Shown: positions 28,082 through 37,242 of the stretch, in pieces
Layout: the number at the start of each line of letters is the position of its first letter
How positions within the stretch are numbered: position 1 is the stretch's first letter
DNA from: an uncultured Alphaproteobacteria bacterium
Lineage (GTDB): Bacteria; Pseudomonadota; Alphaproteobacteria; HIMB59; GCA-002718135
DNA length: 64,000 bases
Direction: 5' to 3'
Assembly: GCA_902576125.1 (NCBI GenBank)
Contig: CACGUF010000002.1
Span: 64,145 to 128,144, forward strand
Translations under genes and position numbers: made by a program
The notes under the pieces: model-generated
What the model was told of the DNA's origin: nothing
Seen by the model: the letters and a program-made list of their open reading frames with translations, nothing else
The model's database searches: none

Positions 28082-29186
28082 ATGGGCGCTTATTTAATAA
28101 GACGAATTATCCTTATATTTCCCACTCTCTTTGGGATAATGCTAATAAATTTTGCTGTCATTCAGATTGTACCAGGTGGTCCAGTAGAACAAATGATTGC
28201 ACAAATGACTGGGACCGCTGTTGAGTCAACAGCTCGATTTTCTGGAGGAGACGATGGGGAGATAAATTCAAATTTTGATGCATCAAGTTTTGAAGATGGC
28301 GACTCAAAATATAGGGGGGCTCAAGGTTTAGATCCAGATATTATAAAAGAAATTGAAATTATGTATGGCATGGACAAACCTGCTCATGAACGTTTTATTA
28401 AAATGTTAAAAAGTTATATATTTTTTGATTTTGGTGACAGTTTTTTTCGTGATCAAAAAGTAACTTCACTAGTTTTAGACAAGATGCCTGTTTCAATATC
28501 TCTTGGATTATGGACGACATTACTAGTGTATTTAATTTCTATTCCACTTGGAATAAGAAAAGCAATAAAGGATGGTTCACAGTTTGACATTATTTCAAGT
28601 AGTATTGTTACAATAGGGTATGCAATACCAAATTTTTTGTTTGCCGTTATTCTAATTGTATTTTTTGCAGGAGGTAGGTTTTATGATATTTTTCCATTAA
28701 GAGGTTTAGTCTCAGAAAATTTTGAAGAGTTATCTCTTTTATCGCAAATAAAAGATTATTTTTTGGCATTTAACTTTGCCCCTAACAGCAATGATAGTAA
28801 GTGGTTTTGCTGGACTAACATTTTTAACAAAAAATTCATTTATAGATCAAATTAATCAACAATACGTTATGACAGCAAGAGCAAAAGGGTTATCGGAGAG
28901 AAAAGTTCTTTATGGGCATATATTTAGAAACGCAATGTTAATTGTAATTGCTGGTTTTCCATCTGCATTCATTGGAATATTATTTTCTAGCTCTTTATTC
29001 ATTGAAGTCATATTTTCATTGGATGGTTTAGGATTGCTTGGATACGAAGCGGCTCTTACAAGAGATTATCCTGTAATATTTGCCACACTATATTTCTTTT
29101 CATTGCTGGGTTTAATAATGGGTATAATTGGAGATTTTATGTATTCCATCATTGATCCGAGAATTGATTTTGAGTCTCGAGAATGA
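28082..29186 (+). pseudogene. yejB: ABC transporter permease YejB, frameshifted in a T-run
   Basis: Two track ORFs (28082-28855 and 28776-29186) are halves of one permease. The first carries the YejB N-terminus (LIRRIILIFPTLFGIMLINFAVIQIVPGGP) and early helices. The second carries the EAA-type loop ([27 protein letters not shown]) and C-terminus. Removing one T from the six-T run at 28759-28764 restores a continuous reading [20 protein letters not shown], which is what the family has here. So this is a one-base insertion, either true decay, slippage-tolerant expression, or a sequencing error. The reconstructed length is about 368 aa. Confidence 0.85.
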
Positions 29187-30210
29187 CAAATTTATCACCT
29201 TTAAATCAAAGACGTTTAAATAACTTTGTATCTAATAAAAGAGGTCTCTATTCTTTTTGGGTTTTCTCTATTTTATTTATTATTTCCTTATTTGCAGATT
29301 TCATAGCAAATGAAAAACCACTACTAATAAAATATGAAGATAAATTTTATTATCCAATTTTTCAATCCTACTCTGAAACAACTTTTGGAGGAGATTTTGA
29401 AACCGAAGCTGATTATAGAGATCCATTTGTTAAAAATTTAATTAATGAGTCAGGTTGGATGATAATGCCAATCATTCCATATAAATACAATACAATTATA
29501 CGTGATATAGATAGTCCCGCGCCCTCTCCACCAAGTAAAAAAAATTGGCTAGGTACTGATGATCAAGCTAGAGATGTTTTATCCAGGCTTATTTATGGTT
29601 TCAGGATATCAATTTTGTTTGGTTTCACACTAACTTTTTTTCCATGATAATTGGTGTGTCAGCAGGAGCAATCCAGGGATATTTTGGAGGAAAAACAGAT
29701 CTTTTTTTTCAAAGGTTTATGGAGATATGGTCTGCAGTACCAACTTTATATGTTTTAATTATTCTAGCTAGTGTGATTCAACCAAACTTTTGGTGGTTGT
29801 TGTTAATATTACTACTGTTTAGCTGGATGGGTTATGTTGGTGTCGTTAGGGCAGAATTTTTACGAGCTAGAAATTTTGATTATATAAGAGCGGCTAAAGC
29901 ACTTGGGGTTAGTACTTCTAAAATAATATTTAGGCACATGATTCCTAATGCAACAGTTGCAACTATTACTTTTTTACCTTTTAGTCTTAGTGCTTCTGTT
30001 ACAGCTTTATCAGGTTTAGATTTCTTAGGGTTTGGTTTACCTCCTGGCTCTGCCTCACTAGGTGAAATGGTAAATCAAGGTCGTAACAACTTACAAGCAC
30101 CCTGGCTTGGCTTAACAAGTTTTTTAACTTTAGGTTTAATGCTTGGACTATTGGTTTTTATTGGAGAAGCAGTAAGAGATGCGCTTGATCCAAGAAAGAC
30201 TTTTAAATAA
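29183..30210 (+). pseudogene. yejE: ABC transporter permease YejE, frameshifted in a T-run
   Basis: Two track ORFs (29183-29647 and 29644-30210) make up one YejE-type permease. The first has the N-terminal helix and the NWLGTDDQARDVLSRLIYGFRISILFG stretch. The second has IIGVSAGAIQGYFGGKTDL, the EAA loop (AARALGVSTSKI-like, here AAKALGVSTSKIIFRHMIPNA) and the end. Adding one T to the seven-T run at 29635-29641 joins them in frame as LTFFSMIIGVSAG. This is a one-base loss, the opposite sign to the yejB lesion. The rest of the gene looks normal and overlaps yejB by four bases. Confidence 0.85.
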
Positions 30211-30211
30211 A

Positions 30212-31789
30212 ATGAATAGTGTTGTTTCAATAAAAAACCTAACAATAAATTTTAAAGATAACAAAAAAGTAGTCAATGATGTGTCTATAGATATACCAAA
30301 AGGTAAAACTGTTGCAATTGTTGGTGAGTCAGGATCTGGAAAAACTTTATCTGCCCTAAGTATTTTAAAATTGTTGCCCAGTAGTGCTAGAATAGATCGA
30401 GGAGAAATTATCTATAATTCAAAAGATTTACTTAAATTACCTATAGAAGAAATGGAAAAAATTAGAGGAAATAGAATATCAACTATCTTTCAAGAACCCA
30501 TGTCAAGTTTAAATCCTTTACATAGAATTGATAAGCAAATTAAAGAAATTATTACAACCCACAAAGAAATTAGTTCTAAAGAACTGAATCAGAATGTTTT
30601 ACAATTACTAAAAGAAGTAAATTTAGAAGATCTAGTAGCTAGGCCTAATATTTACTCATATGAACTTTCAGGTGGGCAGAGACAAAGAGTAATGATTGCA
30701 ATGAGTATCGCTAATAATCCTGATTTATTAATAGCGGATGAACCAACTACTGCGTTGGATGTGACAGTTCAAATCCAAATTTTGGAACTTTTAAATAAAA
30801 TTCAAGAAAAAAGAAAAATGTCAATCTTATTTATTAGTCATGATCTTGGTGTTGTAAATAAGATAGCTGATTATGTTTATGTAATGAAAGATGGTAACAT
30901 TATTGAACAAGGGCATAAGAATGAAATTTTCAATAATCCAAAAGAAACCTATACAAAACAATTAGTAGGTTTTCAAAACAAAATAAAAACAATTGAAAAA
31001 AATACAAAATCAGAAATTTTACAGATTAAAAATTTAAAAGTGTGGTATCCAATAAAAAAAGGAATTTTTAAAAAAACTGTTGATTATGTCAAAGCAATTG
31101 ATGATATTAATTTTGATTTATGCAAAAAAGAAACTTTAGGTATAGTAGGAGAGTCAGGATCAGGAAAAACATCACTTGTTTTAGCTATATTAAAGTTGAT
31201 TGCATCATCTGGAAAAATAAATTTTAATAATCTTAACTTAAATAAAATAAATAAAAATCAATTAAAAAACATTAGGAAAGATATTCAAATAGTTTTCCAA
31301 GATCCATTTTCTTCATTAAGTCCAAGAATGAATGTTTATGAAATATTATCTGAAGGTATAGATGTTCATTTTCCAAAATTCTCAAAGGATGAAAAAACAG
31401 TCATGATAAAAAATATTTTAATTGAAACAGGTATGAATTTTGATAGGGATTATAACAAATTTCCTCATGAATTTTCCGGAGGTCAAAGACAGAGAATTGC
31501 GATATCTCGAGCATTAATTCTTAAACCTAAAATACTAATTTTAGATGAACCAACTTCTGCGTTAGATGTAACTATTCAGAGTCAAATTTTGGAATTACTA
31601 AAGGATTTACAAGAAAAATATTCTATGAGTTATATATTTATTAGTCATGATATGAATGTAATTAGATCTGTATCAGATAAAATATTAGTTCTTAAAACAG
31701 GAAAAATAATTGAGTATGACATTGCCAACTCAATTTTTAACAATCCAAAAAATGAATATACAAAAAACTTAATACGATCAGTAATTTAA
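30212..31789 (+). CDS. yejF: Dual-domain ABC transporter ATP-binding protein, YejF-like
   Basis: The energy subunit of the peptide importer. Two complete ATPase domains are fused: Walker A GESGSGKT appears near residues 41 and 314, LSGGQRQRV and FSGGQRQRIAI are the two signature motifs, and each is followed by a Walker B (LLIADEPTTALDV, ILILDEPTSALDV). The linker YPIKKGIFKKTVDYVKAID is typical of DppD/DppF-type fusions. I use ATG at 30212, two bases after yejE, rather than the track start at 30179 inside yejE. The gene is intact. Confidence 0.9.
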   Translation: MNSVVSIKNLTINFKDNKKVVNDVSIDIPKGKTVAIVGESGSGKTLSALSILKLLPSSARIDRGEIIYNSKDLLKLPIEEMEKIRGNRISTIFQEPMSSLNPLHRIDKQIKEIITTHKEISSKELNQNVLQLLKEVNLEDLVARPNIYSYELSGGQRQRVMIAMSIANNPDLLIADEPTTALDVTVQIQILELLNKIQEKRKMSILFISHDLGVVNKIADYVYVMKDGNIIEQGHKNEIFNNPKETYTKQLVGFQNKIKTIEKNTKSEILQIKNLKVWYPIKKGIFKKTVDYVKAIDDINFDLCKKETLGIVGESGSGKTSLVLAILKLIASSGKINFNNLNLNKINKNQLKNIRKDIQIVFQDPFSSLSPRMNVYEILSEGIDVHFPKFSKDEKTVMIKNILIETGMNFDRDYNKFPHEFSGGQRQRIAISRALILKPKILILDEPTSALDVTIQSQILELLKDLQEKYSMSYIFISHDMNVIRSVSDKILVLKTGKIIEYDIANSIFNNPKNEYTKNLIRSVI

Positions 31790-31896
31790 TATATATTTTC
31801 TTATATGATCAAATGTCTAAATTATATTATTATTTGTTTTTTTAAATTTTCTAAAATAAGCTTTTTTATTGATAATTAAGTTAAAAATTTTAATGA

Positions 31897-31960
31897 TGGC
31901 AGGGAAAGAGGGATTCTAATCCTTGATAGTGTTGCTACTATACACGCTTTCCAAGTGTTA
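31897..31960 (-). repeat. Decayed tRNA-Ser(GGA) 3' fragment (old attachment scar)
   Basis: The plus strand aligns with the 3' two-thirds of the intact tRNA-Ser at 45412, keeping the GATAGTGTTGC, ACTATACACGCTTTCCAAG segments but with mutated T-arm pairs and no acceptor 5' half. It cannot form a full tRNA. It is read as the oldest attB/attL remnant. Confidence 0.8.
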
Positions 31961-32024
31961 CAATTAGGAAGAAGTTAAGAGATTATAGAGATTATTTAAT
32001 CTTAATTTTTAATTATCGGGTTAG

Positions 32025-32047
32025 TAAGTGTGACCAATATGTGTCAA
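32025..32047 (+). repeat. Decayed copy of the island-end GTGCGCC repeat
   Basis: TAAGTGTGACCAATATGTGTC with a preceding ATCGGGTTAG parallels the left end of the younger element (ACCGGGTGTC then TAAGTGCGCC). The spacing from the tRNA fragment is similar, 64 against 57 bp. This suggests both elements were related. Confidence 0.5.
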
Positions 32048-32052
32048 AATAA

Positions 32053-33117
32053 TTATTGAATTACATTTGGAGGAATAAGCACAAGTTTACCTGTATATTT
32101 TTTGCTTAAAAAATCATCTTGTGCCACTTTAATATCTTTTAAAGGATAAGTATTTGCAATCAAGGGAGAAATTTTATTTTGCTCAATATAACTAATTAAA
32201 TTTGAAAATACTTCTTTAGGTTGTTTTGTGCATCCATAAAAAGTTAAATCCTTTAAATATAAAGTTCGTACATCTAATTCTACCAATGGCCCTGCTATAG
32301 CGCCCGCAGTTGAGTAACGTCCTTCTGGTTTTAAAATTTCTAGAAGCTGTCCCCATTGATCACCTGCTACTAAATCAATCACAACATCGACTGAATTTTT
32401 TCCCAACTCTTGAATTATATTAGAATTGCGATCAATTACTTTATCAGCACCTATTCTTAAAACATCTTTGTGTTTATTTTCTGAGCACTGAGCAATTACT
32501 TTTGATCCTCGTAATTTTGCTAGTTGAATAGCGGCTGACCCAACTCCTCCAGAACCTCCTGTAATAAAAACAATTTCATCTTTTAGTTTTGAACGATATA
32601 ATAAACCTTCAGCAGTAGAATAAGCACAAGGAATAGATCCAAGCTCAACATCTGACCAATTTGAAATTATACTGAAAGCTTCAGAAGAACGAATTGAAGT
32701 GTATTGTGCAAATCCTCCATTACACTCAGATCCTACTGTCCAAGATGAATAGCTATCATGATTAAAAGGAACTTCTTGCATTGTTCTTACAATAACACGC
32801 TCTCCAATTCTTTTTTTATCTACTGATTTTCCTGCCCCTACAATAATTCCACAAATATCTGCTCCTTGTATAATAGGAAAGTTTATTGGATTTCCTGACC
32901 AACTACCATCATCGCTATTCTCAGCTGAAGATTTTGAATACCAACCAATTCTTGTATTTATATCGGTATTATTAATGCCTGCAGCTTTTACATTAATAAG
33001 CACTTCATCATCTTTTGGAGCAGGAACTTCAACGTCAGATCTATATTCCAGTTTCTCCATTCCACCATGACCAGTTAATACAACAGCATTCATTAGTTTT
33101 GGAATTGAAAAATTCAT
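32053..33117 (-). CDS. MDR-family zinc-type alcohol dehydrogenase / quinone oxidoreductase
   Basis: A 354-aa medium-chain dehydrogenase/reductase. The N-terminal GroES-like domain (residues 1-150) has APKDDEVLINVKAAGINNTDINTRIG. The Rossmann domain shows VFITGGSGGVGSAAIQLAKLRGSKVIAQ. It lacks a clear structural-zinc cysteine cluster, so it resembles the quinone oxidoreductase/crotonyl-reductase side of the family; the substrate is unknown. It is the only gene in the older tRNA-flanked segment (31897-33285), with scars on both sides. That makes it probable transferred cargo. Confidence 0.85.
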   Translation of the reverse strand: MNFSIPKLMNAVVLTGHGGMEKLEYRSDVEVPAPKDDEVLINVKAAGINNTDINTRIGWYSKSSAENSDDGSWSGNPINFPIIQGADICGIIVGAGKSVDKKRIGERVIVRTMQEVPFNHDSYSSWTVGSECNGGFAQYTSIRSSEAFSIISNWSDVELGSIPCAYSTAEGLLYRSKLKDEIVFITGGSGGVGSAAIQLAKLRGSKVIAQCSENKHKDVLRIGADKVIDRNSNIIQELGKNSVDVVIDLVAGDQWGQLLEILKPEGRYSTAGAIAGPLVELDVRTLYLKDLTFYGCTKQPKEVFSNLISYIEQNKISPLIANTYPLKDIKVAQDDFLSKKYTGKLVLIPPNVIQ

Positions 33118-33213
33118 TAATAATTTAATTTATCACAATAGAAAAAAAAGGTAACTCAAAGTGTAGCCTAAAAGGTATTTAACTAATATTTATTAAAATA
33201 ATTTTCTAATTTA

Positions 33214-33285
33214 TGGCGGAGAGAGAGGGATTCGAACCCTCGATAGTATTGCTACTATACACGCTTTCCAAGCGTGCTGATTAAA
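33214..33285 (-). repeat. tRNA-Ser(GGA) 3' fragment, 72 nt (attachment scar)
   Basis: This copies the intact tRNA at 45412-45483 with only two mismatches, from the CCA end through the T arm, variable arm and anticodon arm. It then stops abruptly after GCTGATTAAA. The D arm and 5' acceptor strand are absent, so it is not a functional tRNA. It marks the left end of the younger element. Confidence 0.9.
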
Positions 33286-33342
33286 AACAAAGTGTAAGGT
33301 TTCTAGGAAAAATTAAACGTGTAAATGTAAATACCGGGTGTC

Positions 33343-33365
33343 TAAGTGCGCCGTATGTGCGCCGA
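33343..33365 (+). repeat. Island-end direct repeat, left copy
   Basis: A 23-bp block containing GTGCGCCGTATGTGCGCCGA, identical to 45345-45367. Internally it is two GTGCGCCG units 11 bp apart. It is strikingly GC-rich against its surroundings. Paired units one helical turn apart near an attachment site resemble arm-type recombinase sites; this role is inferred. Confidence 0.75.
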
Positions 33366-33375
33366 GAAATTTTAA

Positions 33376-34143
33376 TTATTTTGCTGTCCAACCACCATCT
33401 ATTACTAATGATGAGCCAGTAATCATTGATGATGCATTGGAGGCTAGATACACTACAGCTGTAGCAATATCGCTTTCTGAACCTATTCTGCCTAAAGGAA
33501 TGTTTTTTAATACAGATTTCATAAATTCTTTATCTTTAAAAAACTTTTCAACCATTGGCGTTTTAACAAATGTGGGACAAACTGAATTGACACGAATATT
33601 ATGTTTAGCTAAATCCACAGCCATTCCTTTGGTTAATCCTTCAATTCCAAATTTCGTCATATTGTAAACACTTCGGCGTGGAGCTCCTACTTTTCCTAAT
33701 TGAGAAGACATATTTATTATGGAAGCCCCAACTTTCTTTCGATTTTTGGATCTTAGCATTATTTTTGAAGCCAATTGTGCAATATGAAATGCGGCTTTAA
33801 TATTCAAATCAACAACATCATCCATATCTTTTTTTTTAATTTTTGTAAAATATTCAGGTCTATTAGTTCCAGCATTATTAACAAGAATATCTAACTTAGA
33901 TATGGAGGAAAAAGTTTTTTTTACATCTTCATAATTTGTTACATCACATACGATTGATCGACATTTTCTATTTAATTTTATTATTTGTTTTTCAACTTTT
34001 GTTAAGTCAGTTTTGGTACGACTTAATATAATGAGATTGGCTCCTGCCTCAGCCAAAGCAATAGCACATGCTTTTCCCAAACCTTTTCCTGCTCCCGTTA
34101 CTAATGCAGTTTTGTTTTTGACTTCAAATTTTTGTAAATACAT
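33376..34143 (-). CDS. SDR family oxidoreductase
   Basis: A classical short-chain dehydrogenase of 255 aa. It has the cofactor motif TGAGKGLGKA (about residues 16-25), CDVTNYED, the LVNNAG motif, and the catalytic Ser plus YNMTKFG (Tyr/Lys about 160-164). PTFVKTPM and the C-terminal GSSLVIDGGWTAK are standard. It could oxidise or reduce a sugar, polyol or hydroxyacid. It is the last gene of the five-gene island operon SBP-permease-permease-SnoaL-SDR. This supports a role in breaking down the imported substrate. Confidence 0.88.
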   Translation of the reverse strand: MYLQKFEVKNKTALVTGAGKGLGKACAIALAEAGANLIILSRTKTDLTKVEKQIIKLNRKCRSIVCDVTNYEDVKKTFSSISKLDILVNNAGTNRPEYFTKIKKKDMDDVVDLNIKAAFHIAQLASKIMLRSKNRKKVGASIINMSSQLGKVGAPRRSVYNMTKFGIEGLTKGMAVDLAKHNIRVNSVCPTFVKTPMVEKFFKDKEFMKSVLKNIPLGRIGSESDIATAVVYLASNASSMITGSSLVIDGGWTAK

Positions 34144-34160
34144 TTCTTCTATATCAATAT

Positions 34161-35234
34161 TTATTTAATTAAATCAAGTCCTTGAGAAATGTTAATATCA
34201 CCAACATTTCTTGCTTTGTTAAATTCTTTTATTCTATCAAAAACATTAACGCCAATTTGCTGATAAACATCCAGAAGATCTACTAAAACCCAATTCTCCC
34301 TTATAAGATTATTTTCAACTCTCCAAAAATCTAAACTCCGCATTTCTATAATCTGGTTTGAAGGAGCAATACCCATCCATCCATCTTGTGATATTGTAGA
34401 TCGCATATTTGGCCAACCAGTTTCACAGACATAATCTCCTTCATATATCCAATGAGTTAGCATATCCTTCAATCCCTCATTTTTTAAGCTATCATTTGAT
34501 GAACCTCCCTTTCTATCCGGCATTGCACGTAAGAAGGGTATTTGATGCCAATGGCGAAATCCTGCTATACCTCTTCCAGTTCCAATTCCAGCTGGTCCAT
34601 ACCAATTAAATCTGGGGTGCCAATACTTATCTAAATTCATAACTTGTGGATCTGGATTACTAGGGTGTAAAACCATGTCTTGAAGCATATTAATCACAAG
34701 ATCAAAATTTTTTGATCCATCGCCTTTTATTTTTAAACCGTCTCCGGTCATCGGAGATGGTGTACATAAAAAAGATCCTAGCTGAGGACTCATTGGCCAT
34801 GCATTGGCCTGGATCATCAGTTCAGGTAGATCCCATATTGATTGCATTTCTATAATCTGATTATTTTCAATTTGGAAAAACTCATGATAACGCATATGAA
34901 CTAAATTACCAGTTGGTGGAATATCTAAAAATGATTTTAAAAATGTTCCCATATAATTACCCATAGTACCTACCCAGTGTTTATCTTCAGGTGTTGTGCC
35001 TGCCATAACAATCATATCTCTTCTTTCAAGATCTGGAATACTTTCTAAAAGAGGATTGATACAATTAGATAAAAAATTATCTAATCCATTAAACGTTCCA
35101 AAGGGATAACAGAATTGAAACACAGAATGTTCTGAGAAGTATTTAGTTAGAGAATTATTTATTGAATTTTTATTAAAATTTTGAGTAGCTATTTGATAAT
35201 CTTCAAAGTATTTTTTTAATTGCTCTGATTTCAT
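34161..35234 (-). CDS. Tandem SnoaL-like (NTF2-fold) protein A
   Basis: A 357-aa protein that looks like two SnoaL-like alpha+beta barrel domains in one chain. The first half has SIPDLERRDMIVMAG, then the THWVG/TGNYMGTF-type strands and YHEFFQIENNQIIEMQSIWDLPELM, the usual SnoaL endings. The second half has KYWHPRFNWYGPAGIGTGRGIAGFRHWHQIPF and NLIRENWVLVDLLDVYQQIG. It is a paralogue of 42844-43938, sharing the HPxxxWYGPxGIGTxRG core. Single-domain relatives are polyketide cyclases or small isomerases and hydrolases; the reaction here is unknown. It sits between a sugar-type permease and an SDR. Confidence 0.75.
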   Translation of the reverse strand: MKSEQLKKYFEDYQIATQNFNKNSINNSLTKYFSEHSVFQFCYPFGTFNGLDNFLSNCINPLLESIPDLERRDMIVMAGTTPEDKHWVGTMGNYMGTFLKSFLDIPPTGNLVHMRYHEFFQIENNQIIEMQSIWDLPELMIQANAWPMSPQLGSFLCTPSPMTGDGLKIKGDGSKNFDLVINMLQDMVLHPSNPDPQVMNLDKYWHPRFNWYGPAGIGTGRGIAGFRHWHQIPFLRAMPDRKGGSSNDSLKNEGLKDMLTHWIYEGDYVCETGWPNMRSTISQDGWMGIAPSNQIIEMRSLDFWRVENNLIRENWVLVDLLDVYQQIGVNVFDRIKEFNKARNVGDINISQGLDLIK

Positions 35235-35239
35235 TACTT

Positions 35240-36121
35240 TTAACCTTTTACTGCTCCAGCTGTTAATCCACTAACAATCTGTCTTTGAAAAAACAGTACA
35301 AAAAAGAATAATGGAGCAGTTGCTGAAACAACGGCTGCTACAGCATACATTACTTTACCTTCTTCTTGGACAGTACCTAGAAAACTTGCAATTGCTGGAA
35401 TCATTGTTTCATTTTCATCTGAAAGCAACATGGATGTAACTGTAAAATCATTGTAAGCAAGAAGGAAACTAAATAATCCAGTAGTGATTACCCCTGGCCA
35501 CATTATAGGAATGATCACATATCTAAATGCTTGAAATCTATTACAACCATCGCACATAGCGCTTTCATCTAAATCTTTTGGTATGTTTAAAAAAAATGAA
35601 TGTAGCATCCACAGAGTAAAAGGTTGGTTAATTGCAACAAGCACAATTATTGTTGTAGGCAAAATTCCCCAAACATTCCATGCAAAAAAAGGTTGAAGAT
35701 ATCCTGAAATCAAAGTCATATGAGGCATCGCACGAAAGATCAGACCTGCCATTAAAATCCAGAAGGCATAACGATAAGTAGACCTTGCAAGAGCATAACC
35801 ACCTAAAGTTCCAAAAGTAAGAGAAATTAAAACTGTAAAAAATACTACTATGCTTGTATTAATAACGGCACGCCAAAATTCTTCTTCAATCCAAGAGCCA
35901 TAATATCCACCCATAGTAAAAAAACCGCCTGTTTGTTTTTCAGTATGAAAGCCAAATATTGCATTTGACCAATCAGCTTTTGAAAAAAAATCAGCTTGTA
36001 CTTTGAAAGATCCCCACAATGTCCAAATAAAAGGAAACATAGCAATAACCAACCACAGAGCCACAAATATAAAAGCAATAATACGAACTGGGGTTAATTT
36101 ATTTTCAATTTTTGTATTCAC
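35240..36121 (-). CDS. ABC transporter permease, MalG/carbohydrate type
   Basis: A 293-aa inner-membrane permease with six predicted helices, starting at RIIAFIFVALWLVIAMFPFIWTLW. The cytoplasmic EAA loop reads DLDESAMCDGCNRFQAFRYVIIPIMWPG, the conserved contact with the ATPase. The carbohydrate-uptake CUT1 pattern (FTLWMLHSFFLNIPKDLDE) suggests a sugar or polyol. It overlaps neither neighbour but is spaced only seven bases from the MalF-type partner. No ATPase gene is in the cluster. Confidence 0.87.
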   Translation of the reverse strand: MNTKIENKLTPVRIIAFIFVALWLVIAMFPFIWTLWGSFKVQADFFSKADWSNAIFGFHTEKQTGGFFTMGGYYGSWIEEEFWRAVINTSIVVFFTVLISLTFGTLGGYALARSTYRYAFWILMAGLIFRAMPHMTLISGYLQPFFAWNVWGILPTTIIVLVAINQPFTLWMLHSFFLNIPKDLDESAMCDGCNRFQAFRYVIIPIMWPGVITTGLFSFLLAYNDFTVTSMLLSDENETMIPAIASFLGTVQEEGKVMYAVAAVVSATAPLFFFVLFFQRQIVSGLTAGAVKG

Positions 36122-36127
36122 AAATTC

Positions 36128-37162
36128 CTAACCTTTATTTTTTTCTTTAAAATCTCGCCATGTTCGAATTAGTACGGGCAAAAGTAAAATTGCTACACCA
36201 AAAATAGTAATCATAGATGTAGCACCTGCGGCGTTATAGAGAGGGTAAGCACTTTCTCGCAAATGATTCCATATTAACCACGATATTGAGGTGGCGTGCG
36301 CTTCAGCTTTAAAACCTATGATTGGTTCAAAAACTCTAAAATTATCCATCAAAAGTATTAAAGTTATGAAAATTGCAAGTGGCATTAAATGAGGAATAAC
36401 AACGTGGCGTATTCTTTGAAATTTTGATGCGCCATCTATTGTTGCCGCCTCTATTGTTTCTTGAGGAACCGTTTGAAGACCTGCATAAAAAACAATAAAA
36501 CTAAAAGGCATCAAATGCCAAATACCGTATACCATTAACATAATCCAGGTAAGCACAGGTGATGCTTTCAAGCTAAGAGAATTATCATTAAATATTTTTT
36601 GGAGTGTAGCTCCAATCACACCATCACCGTCAACCATCCAGAAAAGTATCAATGAACCAACAAGAGGTGTAACTATCATTGGAAGAAGAGATGCAAAAAT
36701 TGTTGGACCTTTAAACATCTTAGGAAGATTATTAACTCCAACGGCAACTAAAAAACCAAGAAATAAGACAAAGGGAGTAACTATAAAGGTATAAGTAAGA
36801 GTGAAACTGAGCGCTCTATATAAGGGGTAATTATATAATTTTTTAACAAAAACTGTGAAACTATCCGAGCTCTTCCAAGCCTCTCCTAATTCATCAAATG
36901 CAAAATGCATTCTGTTTGAATACGTTTTAAATCCATTAAATTTACCAAGAGGTGCTTTTTCTTTTAACTTTGCGGAAGCTTCAGTATCCACAGATGTTGT
37001 TGTCTCACAACCAAAAGGATCACAATTTTCTGTAACAATTATTACTTGTTTATGTTCAATATGTAGAGATTGAATAAAAACAGAAACTATAGGTATTGCA
37101 ATAAATAAAAACATTACGCTTAATGAAGGAAGAGAAAATAATAAGAATGTGCTGTGCTTCAT
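36128..37162 (-). CDS. ABC transporter permease, MalF/carbohydrate type
   Basis: The partner permease, 344 aa. After a first helix (FLLFSLPSLSVMFLFIAIPIVSVFIQSL) it has an unusual periplasmic insert with two cysteines (ENCDPFGCETTT) before the remaining helices. The EAA loop is QETIEAATIDGASKFQRIRHVVIPHLMP, characteristic of the MalF/UgpA side of CUT1 importers. It lies between the binding protein and the MalG-type permease, and a strong palindrome separates it from the binding-protein gene. Confidence 0.86.
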   Translation of the reverse strand: MKHSTFLLFSLPSLSVMFLFIAIPIVSVFIQSLHIEHKQVIIVTENCDPFGCETTTSVDTEASAKLKEKAPLGKFNGFKTYSNRMHFAFDELGEAWKSSDSFTVFVKKLYNYPLYRALSFTLTYTFIVTPFVLFLGFLVAVGVNNLPKMFKGPTIFASLLPMIVTPLVGSLILFWMVDGDGVIGATLQKIFNDNSLSLKASPVLTWIMLMVYGIWHLMPFSFIVFYAGLQTVPQETIEAATIDGASKFQRIRHVVIPHLMPLAIFITLILLMDNFRVFEPIIGFKAEAHATSISWLIWNHLRESAYPLYNAAGATSMITIFGVAILLLPVLIRTWRDFKEKNKG

Positions 37163-37192
37163 TATACGATTTTAAATTACATAGAAAGATAC

Positions 37193-37220
37193 AAGGGGTT
37201 TTCAAATTTGAAAACCCCTT
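37193..37220 (-). terminator. Intercistronic hairpin between binding protein and permeases
   Basis: A perfect 28-bp palindrome with arms AAGGGGTTTTCAAA and its complement lies between the binding-protein stop and the MalF-type start. On the minus strand no clear U-run follows, so it is more likely a partial terminator or an mRNA-stabilising stem that raises binding-protein levels over the permeases. Confidence 0.65.
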
Positions 37221-37242
37221 TTTACTGATTTATTTATATTGA

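Noticed and set aside
31897-33285. Two additional tRNA-Ser genes
   Set aside because: Both lack the 5' acceptor strand and D arm, and the left one has broken T-arm pairing; they are 3' fragments.
33338-33667. 109-aa ORF covering the left island repeat
   Set aside because: It is antisense to the clearly real SDR gene and has no recognisable family; treated as a shadow ORF.
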